Source: Tetmemena sp. SeJ-2015 (taxonomy: Eukaryota; Ciliophora; Spirotrichea; Sporadotrichida; Oxytrichidae). Taken from it: a stretch of 64,000 nucleotides of DNA. Below are positions 12,778 to 28,320 of the stretch, in pieces (within the stretch, counting starts at the first letter, position 1; each line of letters opens with the position of its first letter). Made by a program: the position numbers and the translations under genes. The DNA lies in NCBI GenBank assembly GCA_027382625.1, contig JAJKFJ010020673.1, positions 62,001 through 126,000 on the forward strand, in the 5' to 3' direction. The notes below the pieces were generated by a model. The model was given only the letters and a program-made list of their open reading frames with translations, was not told where the DNA came from and did not search any database.

Positions 12778-14210
12778 TCACATAGCTAATACAGTGTACG
12801 AAGCTCCTGATGCCTAAGCTTATATTTTAGCTTTTGTTACTTGAACTTAAGGTAGTATCAAATAGTTTGAGCCAATTTAGCAATTATCTCGATATTACAT
12901 CCTTCTCCAAGAAAAGATTGATTGATTATACAGTTGTGTCCAATTTAGGAATTCCACCCTATAATAGAATCCTAGATCGTAGTATTAGCCATTACTCTCA
13001 CTCCATCCATCAGAGTGCAATTCTAAAGCACGCATCCATTTTCAACCACGCAATTTCGACCAATAGCAACATTCCCTAAAAGCGAAATAGATTCATCTAC
13101 TAAAGAGGATGAATCTATTAATCTCGAAGTTTGGGAAGAATAAAAGTTCATTTCTATTCAAATCCATTTGACAAGATGAATCCTGTTTCAGAGTAATAAG
13201 AATCTTTCTGTGTTGGTTTTTCTTAAATTGGCTATTCAGGATTCTGAACTTTTGCATTGGCAGAAGATGTCCTTCTTTGTAGGTACTCATACTGCGCTTT
13301 TAGATAGTCCTAAGGGTTTCCTACATCAATCCAAAAGCATTTCTTATCAAGCTTGTAGGCAAACGCTTTTCCTTGACTTTGAAGTGGATATATTAAGTCG
13401 CATACTAGATTTTCTTCTCCATCTTATATCATTTTATAGATATCGGAATTAAATAAGTACACCCCAGCATTAAAATATAAACAAACTTTATAAATTAACT
13501 TCTACGCTAACTAATTTGGATGGTTTCTCTGCGATCGTAATTATTTTTCCTTCTTTATCTGCTAATATTTCCCCATATTTTTCAGGATCTTATGCTTCAG
13601 TAGTTAAGATAGTCACAGTAGCGTTTGATAGCAAATGCTTTTCTAAAATTTGAAGCAAAGGATAGTCAGTTTTTCAAAATTAATAACAGATATCGAATTT
13701 TTTTAAGTTGTTCCAAACTCATCGCAAATAAGCACATCAGAATTTAGCACGAAGAAAAGATCATTTGAATTCTTGTATTCTGAGAAAGAATCATGGCTTA
13801 TTTTATCCTACACAAGATAGTCCTTGGCTAGTTTTAATGGTGTTAGAGTACCTAAGGATTTTGGCTCAACCGATTTTATTATTTTGAGATCAAACTAAAG
13901 AAAGATAGGTAAAAATTGAAAGCCTACCTTGCTCATTAAGCCTTATATAGTAGAATCCTTGAGGAGACCATTACCTGTATCTTCCTGAACTGCCAAAATT
14001 ACTTCTACTTAATGGCCGTCTAATTTAAAAGTTAATGAATAATGCTTACCTACCTTTCCTTATTTGTTTATCCAGTTAAGACAAAGCTCCTAGCTGATGT
14101 TCGAGAATCGGTTTGTTTAAAAATTCAATCATCGCTTTTGGTTTCGTAAAAGTGAAAGGGCGGAGTCTTGTCCCATACCCTCCACAGAGAATCAAAACTT
14201 TGATTTTCAT
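12778..14210 (-). CDS. GMPPB: mannose-1-phosphate guanylyltransferase (GDP-mannose pyrophosphorylase, beta type)
   Basis: Makes GDP-mannose from mannose-1-phosphate and GTP for glycosylation and GPI anchors, in the cytosol. The start is ATG 14,208-14,210. The N-terminal nucleotidyltransferase signature is intact ([13 protein letters not shown], then [13 protein letters not shown]), followed by FFVLNSDV, a KYGE segment, an EKP motif and NAGVYLF. The C-terminal part has hexapeptide-repeat sequence ([39 protein letters not shown]). Two GT...AG introns fit (14,020-14,053 and 13,895-13,927). Three pointer-flanked eliminated sequences (13,682-13,709; 13,474-13,498; 13,074-13,168) restore the family sequence when removed. 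The last 20-30 residues before TGA 12,778-12,780 are uncertain. Confidence 0.88.
13074..13168 (-). other. eliminated sequence (IES), 95 bp, pointer ATT
   Basis: Copies of ATT at 13,071-13,073 and 13,166-13,168. Removing one copy plus the interior joins ...GFILS to [10 protein letters not shown], the hexapeptide region of the pyrophosphorylase. The interior has in-frame TGA and no GT...AG pair at the edges. It holds a perfect 12-bp inverted repeat (see separate entry). Confidence 0.75.
13086..13119. repeat. 12-bp perfect inverted repeat inside an IES
   Basis: AATAGATTCATC (13,086-13,097) and its exact reverse complement GATGAATCTATT (13,108-13,119), separated by 10 nt. It lies wholly within the 95-bp eliminated sequence. 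Confidence 0.9.
13474..13498 (-). other. IES, 25 bp, pointer ATTAA
   Basis: ATTAA at 13,469-13,473 and 13,494-13,498. Excision turns a shifted frame into [18 protein letters not shown], matching the conserved EKP...NAGxY region of GDP-mannose pyrophosphorylase. No GT...AG boundary is available. Confidence 0.85.
13682..13709 (-). other. IES, 28 bp, pointer AGTT
   Basis: AGTT at 13,678-13,681 and 13,706-13,709. Excision joins CDEFGTT to [11 protein letters not shown] in one frame, right after the conserved NSDV motif of the pyrophosphorylase. Confidence 0.8.
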
Positions 14211-14397
14211 AAGGTTCAATACTTTTTAATTAAAAACTCTTAATCAGAATTTAACCAAGATAATTATTATGACTAAGCGAGTTAAAGTTAGCTTCTAATA
14301 TTGAGAATGCCTTTATTAGCTTTAAGTATTAAAAATATATGACTAAACAATTGAACATATGAGCCTTGATAGACAAGAATTATTCTCTCAGACAGCA

Positions 14398-15728
<1,331 letters not shown>

Positions 15729-15949
15729 TTTTGAATTTATAATTCCCTCTTAACCAATTTTTAATCACTCTAAAAGCCTTCAACATCAATCTCATCATTC
15801 TTATTTGATTAAATTATTTTGTGTGTATGTGAAGGTAATAGAAATCTAAACTTTGAGTTTATTATAAGGGCGTAGTTTATTTAAATTTAAACATTTTCAT
15901 AGAGCAATACTTTAAGATACCTTGGCCTTTGATTTCTTACACATAAGTA

Positions 15950-19450
<3,501 letters not shown>

Positions 19451-19554
19451 GACTTCAATCTTTGAAAATTAACTAATTTAAACAACTCCGTAATTTAACC
19501 TTAAAAATTCTTCAATAGGCTGTATTAGAAAATTTTAGAAGGTTTCAATTAATT

Positions 19555-20230
19555 TCAACATTGATAAGAAAAGTAAATCTCTATTTTTTGAATCATCTTC
19601 ATCCCCATCAATTATGGCCCTTCCTCGCCTCGATGAAATCTTTTCCTCACCTTTTAATCTTCTTGTTTCTTTTGCTTCATATACTCTTGCTCTGTTTCTT
19701 TTTCAATGCAATCAGTTAACACAACTCTAAGCTGCCCTCGTTTAAAGTTGTCAAACATCCTTCCAGGAACGAGGTAAACCAATATAGTTGACTCCACCTA
19801 GTAGGCATTAAACTTTTCCTTGAGAACCTTTGAAATAAGAAGTTTCATGACTATTCGCTTAATCTGCTCCTTTAGAGTAATCCGAGAGACGACCGTAGTA
19901 AGTCTGCTTAATCTCGTCCATCTTTAGTCGTCTTATTTGGATTGGACATCACACATTTACACCACGGAGTGGTTTTGCAGAATAGATTAATCCATTCTGC
20001 AAACATGGTTAGGTTAAGTGAGCATTTTCAATATTTTTTCAACATTATTAGCATAAATTGGGAACTTTCTCTCTAAAAATCTCACCAAAAGATTATTACC
20101 ATACTAATGCTTAAGAGTAATTTTAAGAGAATTTAAGATGCAGTTCGTTAAAATTAAGTAAATATAAGTCTTGTATGGGAGAGGATTAAAGCTGTCAGTC
20201 TCCTTCGTATAATTGAAGTCAAATCTGTGG
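19555..20230 (-). CDS. hypothetical protein
   Basis: A single minus-strand frame runs from about 20,230 to TGA 19,555-19,557 without interruption (ERKFPIYANNVEKILKML; LKEQIKRIVMKLLISKVLKE; STILVYLVPGRMFDNFKRGQ). The C-terminus is basic and Gln/Lys-rich. No ATG opens the frame at its upstream edge; internal ATG codons near 20,030 and 19,990 are candidates. It abuts the stop of the PH-domain gene (20,244), leaving almost no intergenic space, and converges with the RecQ gene. No family recognised. Confidence 0.5.
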
Positions 20231-20243
20231 TTTATGTGAAGTG

Positions 20244-23200
20244 TCAGCGATTTAACTTCTCCTTATAGTCGCTGATAGCGTCTTGGATGCATTAAACCCA
20301 GTGTTTCCTATCCTCATCATCCTAGCAGCCAAACACTCTCTGATCATCCTCTGGGCACAGCAGGCGGAAAACATGCGGCTTGTTGTACTCTTTTGGATTA
20401 GTAACTACTTCAATACCGAGTGGTCCGACTTGGAAAGTCTTAGAGGGCTTGTCGTAGTTGTTAAGTTCGTACACATACATGACTCCGTTCTTGATTGTGT
20501 ACATCTTCTTCACCCACTTAGTTCCTCCTCCGAAGATTGAGGAAACCTTTGATCTCCAGTTGCAAGAAATCTTCTCCAAGAATATAAAGACATCTATCAA
20601 TCTAAAGTAAGTTACAACTTGAATCCATAGTATTGAGGTTTATTGAATCTGAGCCTGAGGTCCTTGGGGTCGAAATACTTCATATCTATCAAGTTGAAGG
20701 CAAGATCATCCTTGAAAGAAGTAGTCTTGTCAGCCTTGAAATAACTAAGAAATGCTATTACTAAGATGAAATAGATCTGATCTTGATAGTCAATTGCAAT
20801 TTTGATTCCAAAGGAAGCCTTGAGGAAGATTACTAGCTGCTCTAATCCTTCATCTTCGAAAATTATGAAACTCGTGGCGTAGTCCTTGACATCTTCATGA
20901 CCTACTATTTGCCGAGGAGCCTTGAGTCTAAATACTCCTGCCAGATTATTATTGAATGTCATCTAGATTGCTTAGATGTCATCTATCTTGATGGCTGGTG
21001 TGTGCATGAGAGGGTATTCATCCTTGCTTAGGTCGAAAATATAGAGATACCTTTTTGTGAGAATCAAATAACCCTCAAGACAAGTGACTTCTTGCTTGGC
21101 TGTGTTAGTCATGAAGTAAGACACGTTGTTCTTATAGAGATGACCGAGAACCTCATTTCCATCTTCAAAGTCAGGTTCATACTTCTCTCTGATTTGATTG
21201 TATAGCTGCTCGAAATTTATCACCAACTCTCCTGAGTCTGAGCCGATATAAGAGGCGTCAAAATCCTCGTCATCTTCTTTTTCTTCATCTAACTCTTCAA
21301 TTTCCATAGTAGGGGCTCTCTTCTTTCCTCCATATAAATTTAAGCACACTATACATCCATTAGCTTATGTTTGGAAAACCTTTTTGGAAGATTTGTTGTC
21401 GTTTTCAATGATGTTAACTTGAGTATTTGAGTACATGCTTCCGCAGTCAGAGTCATCAATCTCTGAATCTCCATCTATAATTTGCACTCCTCCTCTAGAT
21501 GATCTTGATCTACCAGACCTTCCCGACTTCACACTTCCTCCCGAGTAACTTTGGTAAAAGAAAGCAAATAAGGAATCAGAAATTCAGGTTGCTTCTATTC
21601 CTGTCTCCACCGATCTTTCCTCCGAGGCCGAGTCCTTACTTTCTTCTTCTCTAACCAAGAATGGTGCTGTTTATTGAAGCTCCAGAAATGAAAGATCTCT
21701 AAGAACCAGAATAAGTAGATCTGTTGCCCATAACCTTTAGTATGATAGAATTAGTATTGGAGCCAATAATTATTAAATTAGTAAGTTAAAATTCAGGACG
21801 CACACGACCGGCACTAGGCACCGGTCGCCCTTTCCCTGAAGGCTTTCTGGTTTGGTAAACCGTTGGCTGGTGGGTGAGTACTTAAAAGAGGCAAGGGATA
21901 ATGGTAGCCGAAGCCCTGGGGAAGGTGGTTGAGCTGCTCACTGGAGAGATAATCAAAGGTGAGTGGTTCCCACTCACCCTCCTAATCCTGTTAGGCGTGG
22001 AGGGATGAGATCTATGGGCAAACACTCAGTCATGCAGCTGGACAGCGAAGCCAGACGCTACGGAGCAGCGACTTGCTCTCGGTCCGAAGCTACCGGATTT
22101 TTTTTCTCCTTTTAGGTTTTTTTGGATGGTCTGCAGAAGCCGGGGGCTTCTGCTCAGAGTGTGAGGTGGGTGACACGTGTTTAATATCCCTATTCGGCTG
22201 GTAGGTTTGTGTGTGTCAGATAAGTGCGTCGCAGCAATATCATTGACGTCACGGCCTATCTTATTTATGCCGGGGGCCCTTTAATTCCCTTAATTATTAT
22301 TATCGTATTGGAGCCTCTAGAGTAGACTGAGGCTGTTCCTTGAGATTCATTTTGACGGAAGATGTTGGTGCCACTGGAGCCCTTGCTAAATCTACGCTAA
22401 GATCTAGGAGTATAGAGCATTTAGCAAATAAAAAAATAAGAAGTAATCTATAACTTGATAACTTTGAAGGATTGAGTTGTTGAACTGAGACTGATTTAAG
22501 TCGTCAAGACCTCCTCTGTTGTATGTACTTCTCCTGCCGCTTCTGTAGCTTTGAGTTTCATACCTGTCGTTAGTCTAAAGCTTTTGCTCTAGGATTTAGT
22601 TAGCCGATTTTAGAGCAGACACACTCTAGTTAAGATTATTTATTTGTGTGCGACAGTTCTACAACTCTCTGTTTAGAGTCAATATCTAATCGTCTTTCTA
22701 ATCGCATTCATTCTACTTCTAGTCAGTCTGCTATTTTCTTTGCTCTCATTTTTAAATATTATATAAATAGCTCTAGCTCTTATTTAAGGATTTCACTTCA
22801 GCTTGATGCTTTTGCATAATTTCATCTAGCTCTTCAGTCAGCTGCTTTTATTGATAAATGTATTATCAATTTAAATAGTGGCTTGTTGTCTTCCTCCAAT
22901 TTATGGCAGAGCCTCTAGAAATTGTCCCTCTCTTCTTGCAGTCGCTCTAGCTCTTGCATGACCCCTTGTTCATTATTTGCTAGTTGACTCATTGCGAAAG
23001 TCTTAATGGATCCTTCCATCATTGAATGGCGTATCTTCTTAACCATAGCTCCTTCTTTGGGAGCATCAAACTTCTTTACCTTGTTAGTTTTTGTAGCACT
23101 CCTCAAAAAGTCTTCATCCGCATCAATTTGCTTATTTAACTCATCATTCTCCTCTTATAAGTCAATAAGCATCTTTTCTTGCTGAGAGAATGCTTTCTCA

Positions 23201-25659
23201 AAGTCTTTCTTGGCTTTGCGTAATTGATCTAACTCTTCCTGTGCCTGCTTGAGCTGAGTCTTTGAGCGGGAGACTTCATCTTTCAATCGTTTTCCCTCAG
23301 ATTCAAAAAGCTCAAGCTAACCCTTTTACTCCTCAATCATCTCAAATAGAGAAAATGAAATACAAGTGAGGATTAGAGTTTTGTTCTGGTCTTTGTAACT
23401 CTTGAGCTCATTTTCAAAGTACTAAACAGTATCATCATTACTCTTGCTGTATACTCACAATCAATTTATGCCAGAATAAAGTTAAACATGTATATTTAAA
23501 TTGTGTCTCTGCTTCTATCCTGTCTGACTGAGTCAGTGGTGGACTCGCTGTCGAGATTGATAAGAAACTGATGAATTGCGTTCACGAGCTAGAACCAATC
23601 ATCTTAACCGTACTTCTTGAACTTCTGCTTCTGTATCAAGTAAACTAATCTCAAAGGCAGAGGGGTTTCAACTTCCATGTTAGAAACTGATTTACATGAA
23701 GATGTCCTTCATTAGTTCGAGAGGAGAATCGTTATGTGTGCGATTGCTGGCGAAATCTTGTAAGTTTTCTATGAGTTTTCTGACTGAGTTCTTTTGCGAC
23801 TGCTGATTGTAGTGCTGTTTCAGGAATTCTTCATATTGAGCCACTAGAGCATCCAAATCATCTAATGTTAACTTATCAGTTCATGCTATTTAATATAAAA
23901 TTATGAGAAAGTTAGTTCCTATGGTGCTCTCATACTGGAGATCATTGACCAGCCAGTCGAGTCTTTTGGTGTGCATCGCCACATCGGGATTCTTAAGCCT
24001 GCCCAAGTGATTCAAATCAATGCATTTCTATCCATGGTATAGCTCAACATAAATTTTTAGAAATATTATTCTCAGAGTAGGTGTCGAAGATGATGAAGAT
24101 GTCCTCCTTGAATTTCTAGAAGCCCTTGCTGGTCATAGATCTCATGGTTAAATTTAAATAGAGTTTTGGACTGGCTGCTCTTCCTCATGCCCTCCAAGCA
24201 CTTAGCAGTCGTCACTATTTACCTCCTCTATCTACAAATCGTCGTCCAGCATCCCTCCATCCATTCCTTCAAGTGTGTCCAATCTCTTCTGCTAAATATC
24301 TTTCTCGATCACTCAATCATATTACAAACATACTACTAACTCATTCAGATATGAAATTAAAATAAAACTGCTCTGACTTCTGATTCGGTCACCATCCCAT
24401 CCTAAATTCAAAATCTAAATTCAAAATGGTAATAAATTGAAAGATAAGATTAGGCAAGAACGGGAAATAATAAGTGAACTTCGAGATAAATATTTCAATC
24501 GCCATTATTTGGTAGAGAATTCGAATCTTTTATTTTTCTGATGAGGTGTACTAAGTGCGGGGAAATGCTTACCTTGTTCATGTCAGCCATACTGAAGAGA
24601 TGCTCAATCTCATCCTCTAACAAATCAGGTGCCTGACTCCTCAAAGCTATATCACAGGTCAGGGTCTCAATATTATATTCAAATAATATCTTTATTCCCT
24701 TGCAACTTAATTTAGAGATAAAAGTTATTTCTGCCTTTAGAATTCTTTTATCTTAAAGATATTTCAATTGAAAAGAAGTTAAAAACTACTTATTATAATT
24801 AGATCTTCAATTAAAACTTATCATAAAAATAAATATAATGAAGTGATAATTTCAAAATAATAAACAATGTATGTCAGAAAGAAGAAAATTATTTTAAAAT
24901 GCTTAAGGCTTGCAAAAGGTGTCGCAATAATAACGAAAGCCATTATTGATAAAATAAAAGAAAGACGCAAAAACTGGAGATTTGAAAATTTCTGAATACT
25001 GGAAATATGTTCGTCAATTAATTTGAACTTTGTAAAACCAATTCTCTGTGGTCTTACATAATTGTTGCAGAGATTAGCATATGAGTGATTACTAGACTTA
25101 CCAGCAGTGAAGACTTGCTTATCGATTTGCTTATTGTTTTTGAAATATGGTCCAAAGATGATCTCAAAGTATTAGTCTGCTCCTCCTTGCAAATCAGCAC
25201 CACCCCCTGCTGACACTATGCTATTCATTGAGTTTCAAATTTAATTCATAATGAAATGAGAAATGCATGTGAGTTGTAGCGGTTTAGGGTTTGGTTGTTT
25301 GGAGGAGGCGAGTTTGACTTGGGGCTGTCGTTATCTCCTTTAAGAGGATTTTTGCGCATTTTATCTTGATTGGTGGAATATCCAAGTGAGCCAATGTTGC
25401 CCACCTTCAAGAAACTTCCCTCATTACTGCTAGTAGTGGAGAGTTGCTTCTTGTCCATGGAAGGCACTTTTACCTCTGAGCTGTACTTTTTGAATATTTG
25501 GATAAGAAATATATGTCATATGAGACACAATTTATGAAGTGTTTGGATATCAAATTCCTCATCATCGCTGTGCTCTTGTTAGTCTTCATTGATATGGGAT
25601 AGGAAGTTGATGCCTCCTGTTCCACTAAGCAATTTGTTCATGGGTTTATCTGCTCTCAT
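20244..25659 (-). CDS. coiled-coil protein with TH1-like and C-terminal PH domains
   Basis: ATG 25,657-25,659 (MRADKPMNKLLSGTGGINF) opens a Ser/Pro-rich N-terminus. A helical region follows (ADQYFEIIFGPYFKNN; LLEDEIEHLFSMADMNK; RLDWLVNDLQYES; LDALVAQYEEFLKQHYN), then a coiled coil near 22,800-23,350, a Gly/Ser/Arg-rich linker and an acidic stretch. Next is a segment like the TH1 domain of class I myosins (EGYLILTKRYLYIFDLSKDE). A clear PH domain ends the protein: GGTKWVKKMYTIKNGVMYVY ... HWVQCIQDAI, stop TGA 20,244-20,246. Such proteins usually bind membrane phosphoinositides and the cytoskeleton. Removal of eliminated sequences at 25,505, 25,232, 21,765 and 20,601 keeps one frame. A gap near 24,690-25,101 (GTAAG donor side) was not resolved. 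Same layout as the genes at 30,620 and 41,933. Confidence 0.7.
20601..20617 (-). other. very short IES, 17 bp, pointer CAA
   Basis: CAA at 20,598-20,600 and 20,615-20,617. Excision joins NKPQYYGFKL to IDVFIFLEKISCNW, carrying the frame into the PH domain. Confidence 0.7.
21805..21827. repeat. 7-bp hairpin in GC-rich insert
   Basis: CGACCGG (21,805-21,811) pairs with CCGGTCG (21,821-21,827) across a 9-nt loop. Confidence 0.85.
21958..21978. repeat. 9-bp perfect hairpin in GC-rich insert
   Basis: GGTGAGTGG pairs with CCACTCACC across the loop TTC. Confidence 0.92.
22133..22153. repeat. 9-bp perfect hairpin in GC-rich insert
   Basis: GCAGAAGCC pairs with GGCTTCTGC across the loop GGG. Confidence 0.92.
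24691..25101 (-). other. non-coding AT-rich interruption in the PH-domain gene
   Basis: About 410 bp between the exon ending FKNNKQIDKQVFTAG (followed by a GTAAG donor) and the exon starting ILFEYNIETLTCD. It is AT-rich and shows no good frame. It may be an intron, an eliminated sequence or both; the acceptor was not settled. Confidence 0.45.
25232..25254 (-). other. IES, 23 bp, pointer TGA
   Basis: TGA (TCA on the coding strand) at 25,229-25,231 and 25,252-25,254. Excision joins YNSHAFLIS to MNSIVSAGGGADLQGG in frame. Confidence 0.65.
25505..25549 (-). other. IES, 45 bp, 8-nt pointer TTTGGATA
   Basis: TTTGGATA at 25,497-25,504 and 25,542-25,549. Excision gives DDEEFDIQIFKKYSSEVKV in one frame; the interior contains TGA codons. 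Confidence 0.85.
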
Positions 25660-25944
25660 TTTTATTAGCTGCAATACTTAGCTTCTAAGCTCTCTAATTA
25701 CTAAATCAATTAATATTCAATCAACTATTTCACTACAATACTCTTCAATATAACCTTTTATTCTGATTATTTATTTTCTAATTCCACCATTCTATTTCAA
25801 CAAGCAGCTATGCTTTAATTCTTTCTTTAATATGGATCTTTGAAATTAGTATAGCTATTATCATGAAATGGTAGTTTAGCAAATCTAAAATTTAACTATG
25901 ATTGCTCACAAGTTTATCTTTAGTAAATAATGTTAAATTAACTT

Positions 25945-27702
25945 TCAAAGCGCTTAATCTTTTAAGTGTGATGTTTCCAATGCATTTTACTCATCTTTGA
26001 TTTAAATATCTTATTAATTATTATCTTCTGGCTAAATCTGTTCTGTATTTTCCTCTACTTTATGATCCTATGGGTTTTGGAGGTTAGTTGGTTAGTTTTG
26101 AGTGAGGAGTCTCGGTCCTAGAGTAGAAATCATAATTGAAGACAGAGGAGTTAGTATAATTATGCTGAGAACTGCTATATAATTTAACCAAAGAGTGAAA
26201 TATTTATCTAAAATATTTAACTGCAACTGTCTAAATCTGAACTCCATATTCTTTGTACTCTGCGTATTGCTCTCCCTTGCTTTTGAACTGAGACACAACA
26301 CCTAAGAGTAGCTGTTTTTCGACCCTTTGGAAAACCAACTAACTGCCACTAAGATCTTTTCTCTGAAGTTTAGTTTTGACTTGAAAGTGCACAAGAACAC
26401 ACCTCCTGTTCTTGCTACTACACAAACCACTATAATATGAAATACATTTTATATAATGAGAATAGCATAGCCTGCTTCACTCGACCTCACTTAAGAGAAG
26501 ATGAATGAAGCACCTACAGATCCGAATAACACTGGAAGTAAGCACTAAAAAACTAATTTTATGTTTTTTAAATTGTATCATTTTAGTACAAATTCTAAGC
26601 TAATTATTTTTAAATCATTAAATGAAAGGATAATTTATGAAGCACCATATAATAAAGCCGAGTTAATCAGTAGGTTTCTTAGCACCCCAAACTCGGAAGC
26701 ATACATACCCGAAGCTGAGACAAGCTAGATACTAAGCAAATCTCTTTTTTATTCTTGAATTATAAAGCATTGGAGTAAGTAGAGAACTCGGAAGCAAGCA
26801 CAAATCCAATAGAAACCGAAAAGCAGAATAGAGTTTTGAAGTATATGCACTTTGGATGGGATTCTAAGGGCTTAAATGCAAAAGCCAGAAATCCACAGGC
26901 CACTCCAGCAGCGAGCCCCACAAGAATTTGAATGAAAATTACTCCAATCGTCATAGACATATCTGAAGAAGTGCCTGTAATATCTGATTCTGCTTCGTTC
27001 AAAGCAACTGCGTTTACTATTCCAAACATCACTAGGCAGAGGATATTTTCAAAAGTGCAAGATGCTATCAAGGTGCCTGGTATTCCTTTGGCAATTCCAT
27101 AGTGTCTATCACTTAAACTTAACATTCATAATAATAAATATTTTTCTTAAATTATTCCTGGTACAAGAACTGCTGCCGATATGGTTCCAATCGAATAAGC
27201 AAGACAAAAACCAAAAGACGTTGGCATCCCAAAAAGCCCCTTTGAAAGAAAGCCTGTTACTAAAACTTCAACAGTCTGAGGGAATGCAGTCAATAGAATA
27301 GAAAAATAAGTAAAAGTATATAAATAGAACCACCAAGAGACCCTTGCCCTTGAAAGAGATATTCATTCCACCCCTTGTTAGAATTAGAGCTAGGATGCAC
27401 TTGCGAATATAGATAGCCCACTTCTCAGGATAGGCCTCCATAAATGAGCCAAAGAGGTTTCTTGCTATCATTCCTATGATAATTTGAGGTACTAAAGCTG
27501 GAATTTCGAACTTAGTTATCAAGGGTTTGACTTTTATGCCTGGAAAGTACCCTCGCTTACTTATCTGCAGACCCCAAAGAAGACTAAATAAGATCCCTGC
27601 TGCATAAGCGAGGATCAAAACTATGATCAGAGCCTCTACTTATTCTCGAAGTGTGAAGTTTGGTTAGTTGGTTTAACTTTCTGATTATTAGAGCAATTAC
27701 AT
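25945..27702 (-). CDS. Na+/H+ exchanger of the NHA (SLC9B/CPA2) type, copy A
   Basis: Exchanges Na+ or K+ for H+ across a membrane. ATG 27,700-27,702 gives MQLLQQSESQTNQPNF, then about 10-12 membrane segments: IIVLILAYAAGILFSLLWGL, the ALILTRGGMNISFKGKGL segment typical of the family, AYSIGTISAAVLVPG, YGIAKGIPGTLIASCTFENI, VGLAAGVACGFLAF, and a closing VAVLSIIILTPLSSI...GPRLL. A charged tail ends at TGA 25,945-25,947. Five pointer-flanked eliminated sequences interrupt it; their removal matches copy B. Where NHA exchangers usually carry Asp-Asp the sequence is F-E-N. Relative to copy B it has lost two bases (or gained one) near 26,310, after KTATL, which shifts the frame: either an error or a real lesion. 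Confidence 0.85.
26176..26224 (-). other. IES A5, 49 bp, pointer AACTGC
   Basis: AACTGC at 26,170-26,175 and 26,219-26,224. Excision gives YGVQIQTVAVLSIIILTPLS, the last membrane segment; boundaries cannot be GT...AG. Copy B has an IES at the same codons. Confidence 0.9.
26546..26645 (-). other. IES A4, 100 bp, pointer AAGCAC
   Basis: AAGCAC at 26,540-26,545 and 26,640-26,645. Excision gives LGFIIWCLLPVLFGSVGASF, as in copy B. Confidence 0.9.
26726..26768 (-). other. IES A3, 43 bp, pointer AAGC
   Basis: AAGC at 26,722-26,725 and 26,765-26,768. Excision gives FSTYSNACLSFGYVCFRVWG in frame. Confidence 0.88.
27128..27157 (-). other. IES A2, 30 bp, pointer ATTC
   Basis: ATTC at 27,124-27,127 and 27,154-27,157. 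Excision gives AAVLVPGMLSLSDRHYGIAK, the canonical family sequence. Confidence 0.9.
27297..27327 (-). other. IES A1, 31 bp, pointer AATAG
   Basis: AATAG at 27,292-27,296 and 27,323-27,327. Excision gives KGLLVVLLTAFPQTVEVLVT. Confidence 0.9.
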
Positions 27703-28320
27703 TATTTTTAATTAACTATTACAGATTCTAGTGAGCAGCAAATTTAAATTTTGGTTTTTATTGGTTAGTTTATAAGTTTTAATAGCTCACAATTTAATAA
27801 GAATTAAGCTTTTAAATACTAGGCCTTTGATGGATTGAAATTCATTTTATTGGATGAAATTTTGTCTCAAGAGTCAATTCAAAATCCAAATAAAAATATG
27901 AATTGTCATTTTTAATGATTTGGTGGAAATCAAATTAGTTATGAATAAAACTTAAATCTTTATTATTCAAGCTAATATGCTGTTTACCGCATTTGGCTTG
28001 ATGGCAAATTATACAATTTGTTCCATTAAAAATATGCCTTGGGTTTATTTTCTCTAGAATTATTATTTAATTCTAGTTTAAAGGCTGTCTAATTAATGAA
28101 TCGATAAATAATCAATATTAATCTTCTCATTAAGTTAATCTGATTTATTTTTATATATTTTTTAATTCCACCTATAAGTTTATCAAGAAAGTATAGAGCT
28201 CTTATTAATTCAGAATTTGTTAAATCTTGTTAAACTTAAAATTATGATATATTAACAGAGTATTACTTCTTTAATTTAACTTTAAGTGATTCCTCGATTA
28301 TCTTACATTTATTAAATATT
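27703..28320. other. AT-rich intergenic spacer between exchanger copies
   Basis: About 620 bp, strongly AT-rich. I see no gene, RNA or repeat array. Short stretches (e.g. ATTATTTTTAATTAACTATT near 27,701) recur upstream of copy B near 30,355, fitting a tandem duplication that included flanking DNA. Confidence 0.5.

Larger units (their letters stand above)
21754..22315. mobile_element. GC-rich, hairpin-rich insert flanked by 11-bp direct repeats (long IES or SINE-like element)
   Basis: The 11-mer GTATTGGAGCC occurs at 21,754-21,764 and 22,305-22,315. The 540 bp between are GC-rich in an AT-rich host, with perfect hairpins at 21,805-21,827, 21,958-21,978 (9-bp stem) and 22,133-22,153 (9-bp stem), and a T8 run at 22,098-22,105. 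Deleting the insert plus one repeat joins the minus-strand frame without a break: ...VYSRGSNT + NSIILKVMGNRSTYSGS. It therefore sits inside the coding sequence of the PH-domain gene. The right end is an (ATT)-like tail next to the repeat, as in SINE insertions with a target-site duplication; an 11-bp pointer is equally possible. I found no coding frame of note and no match to a known RNA. Confidence 0.75.

Noticed and set aside
21795..22110. SRP RNA, RNase P RNA or tRNA-derived box A/B promoter in the GC-rich insert
   Set aside because: Only loose resemblances to box A and a GGAGCAG segment; no complete secondary structure or conserved core could be matched by eye.
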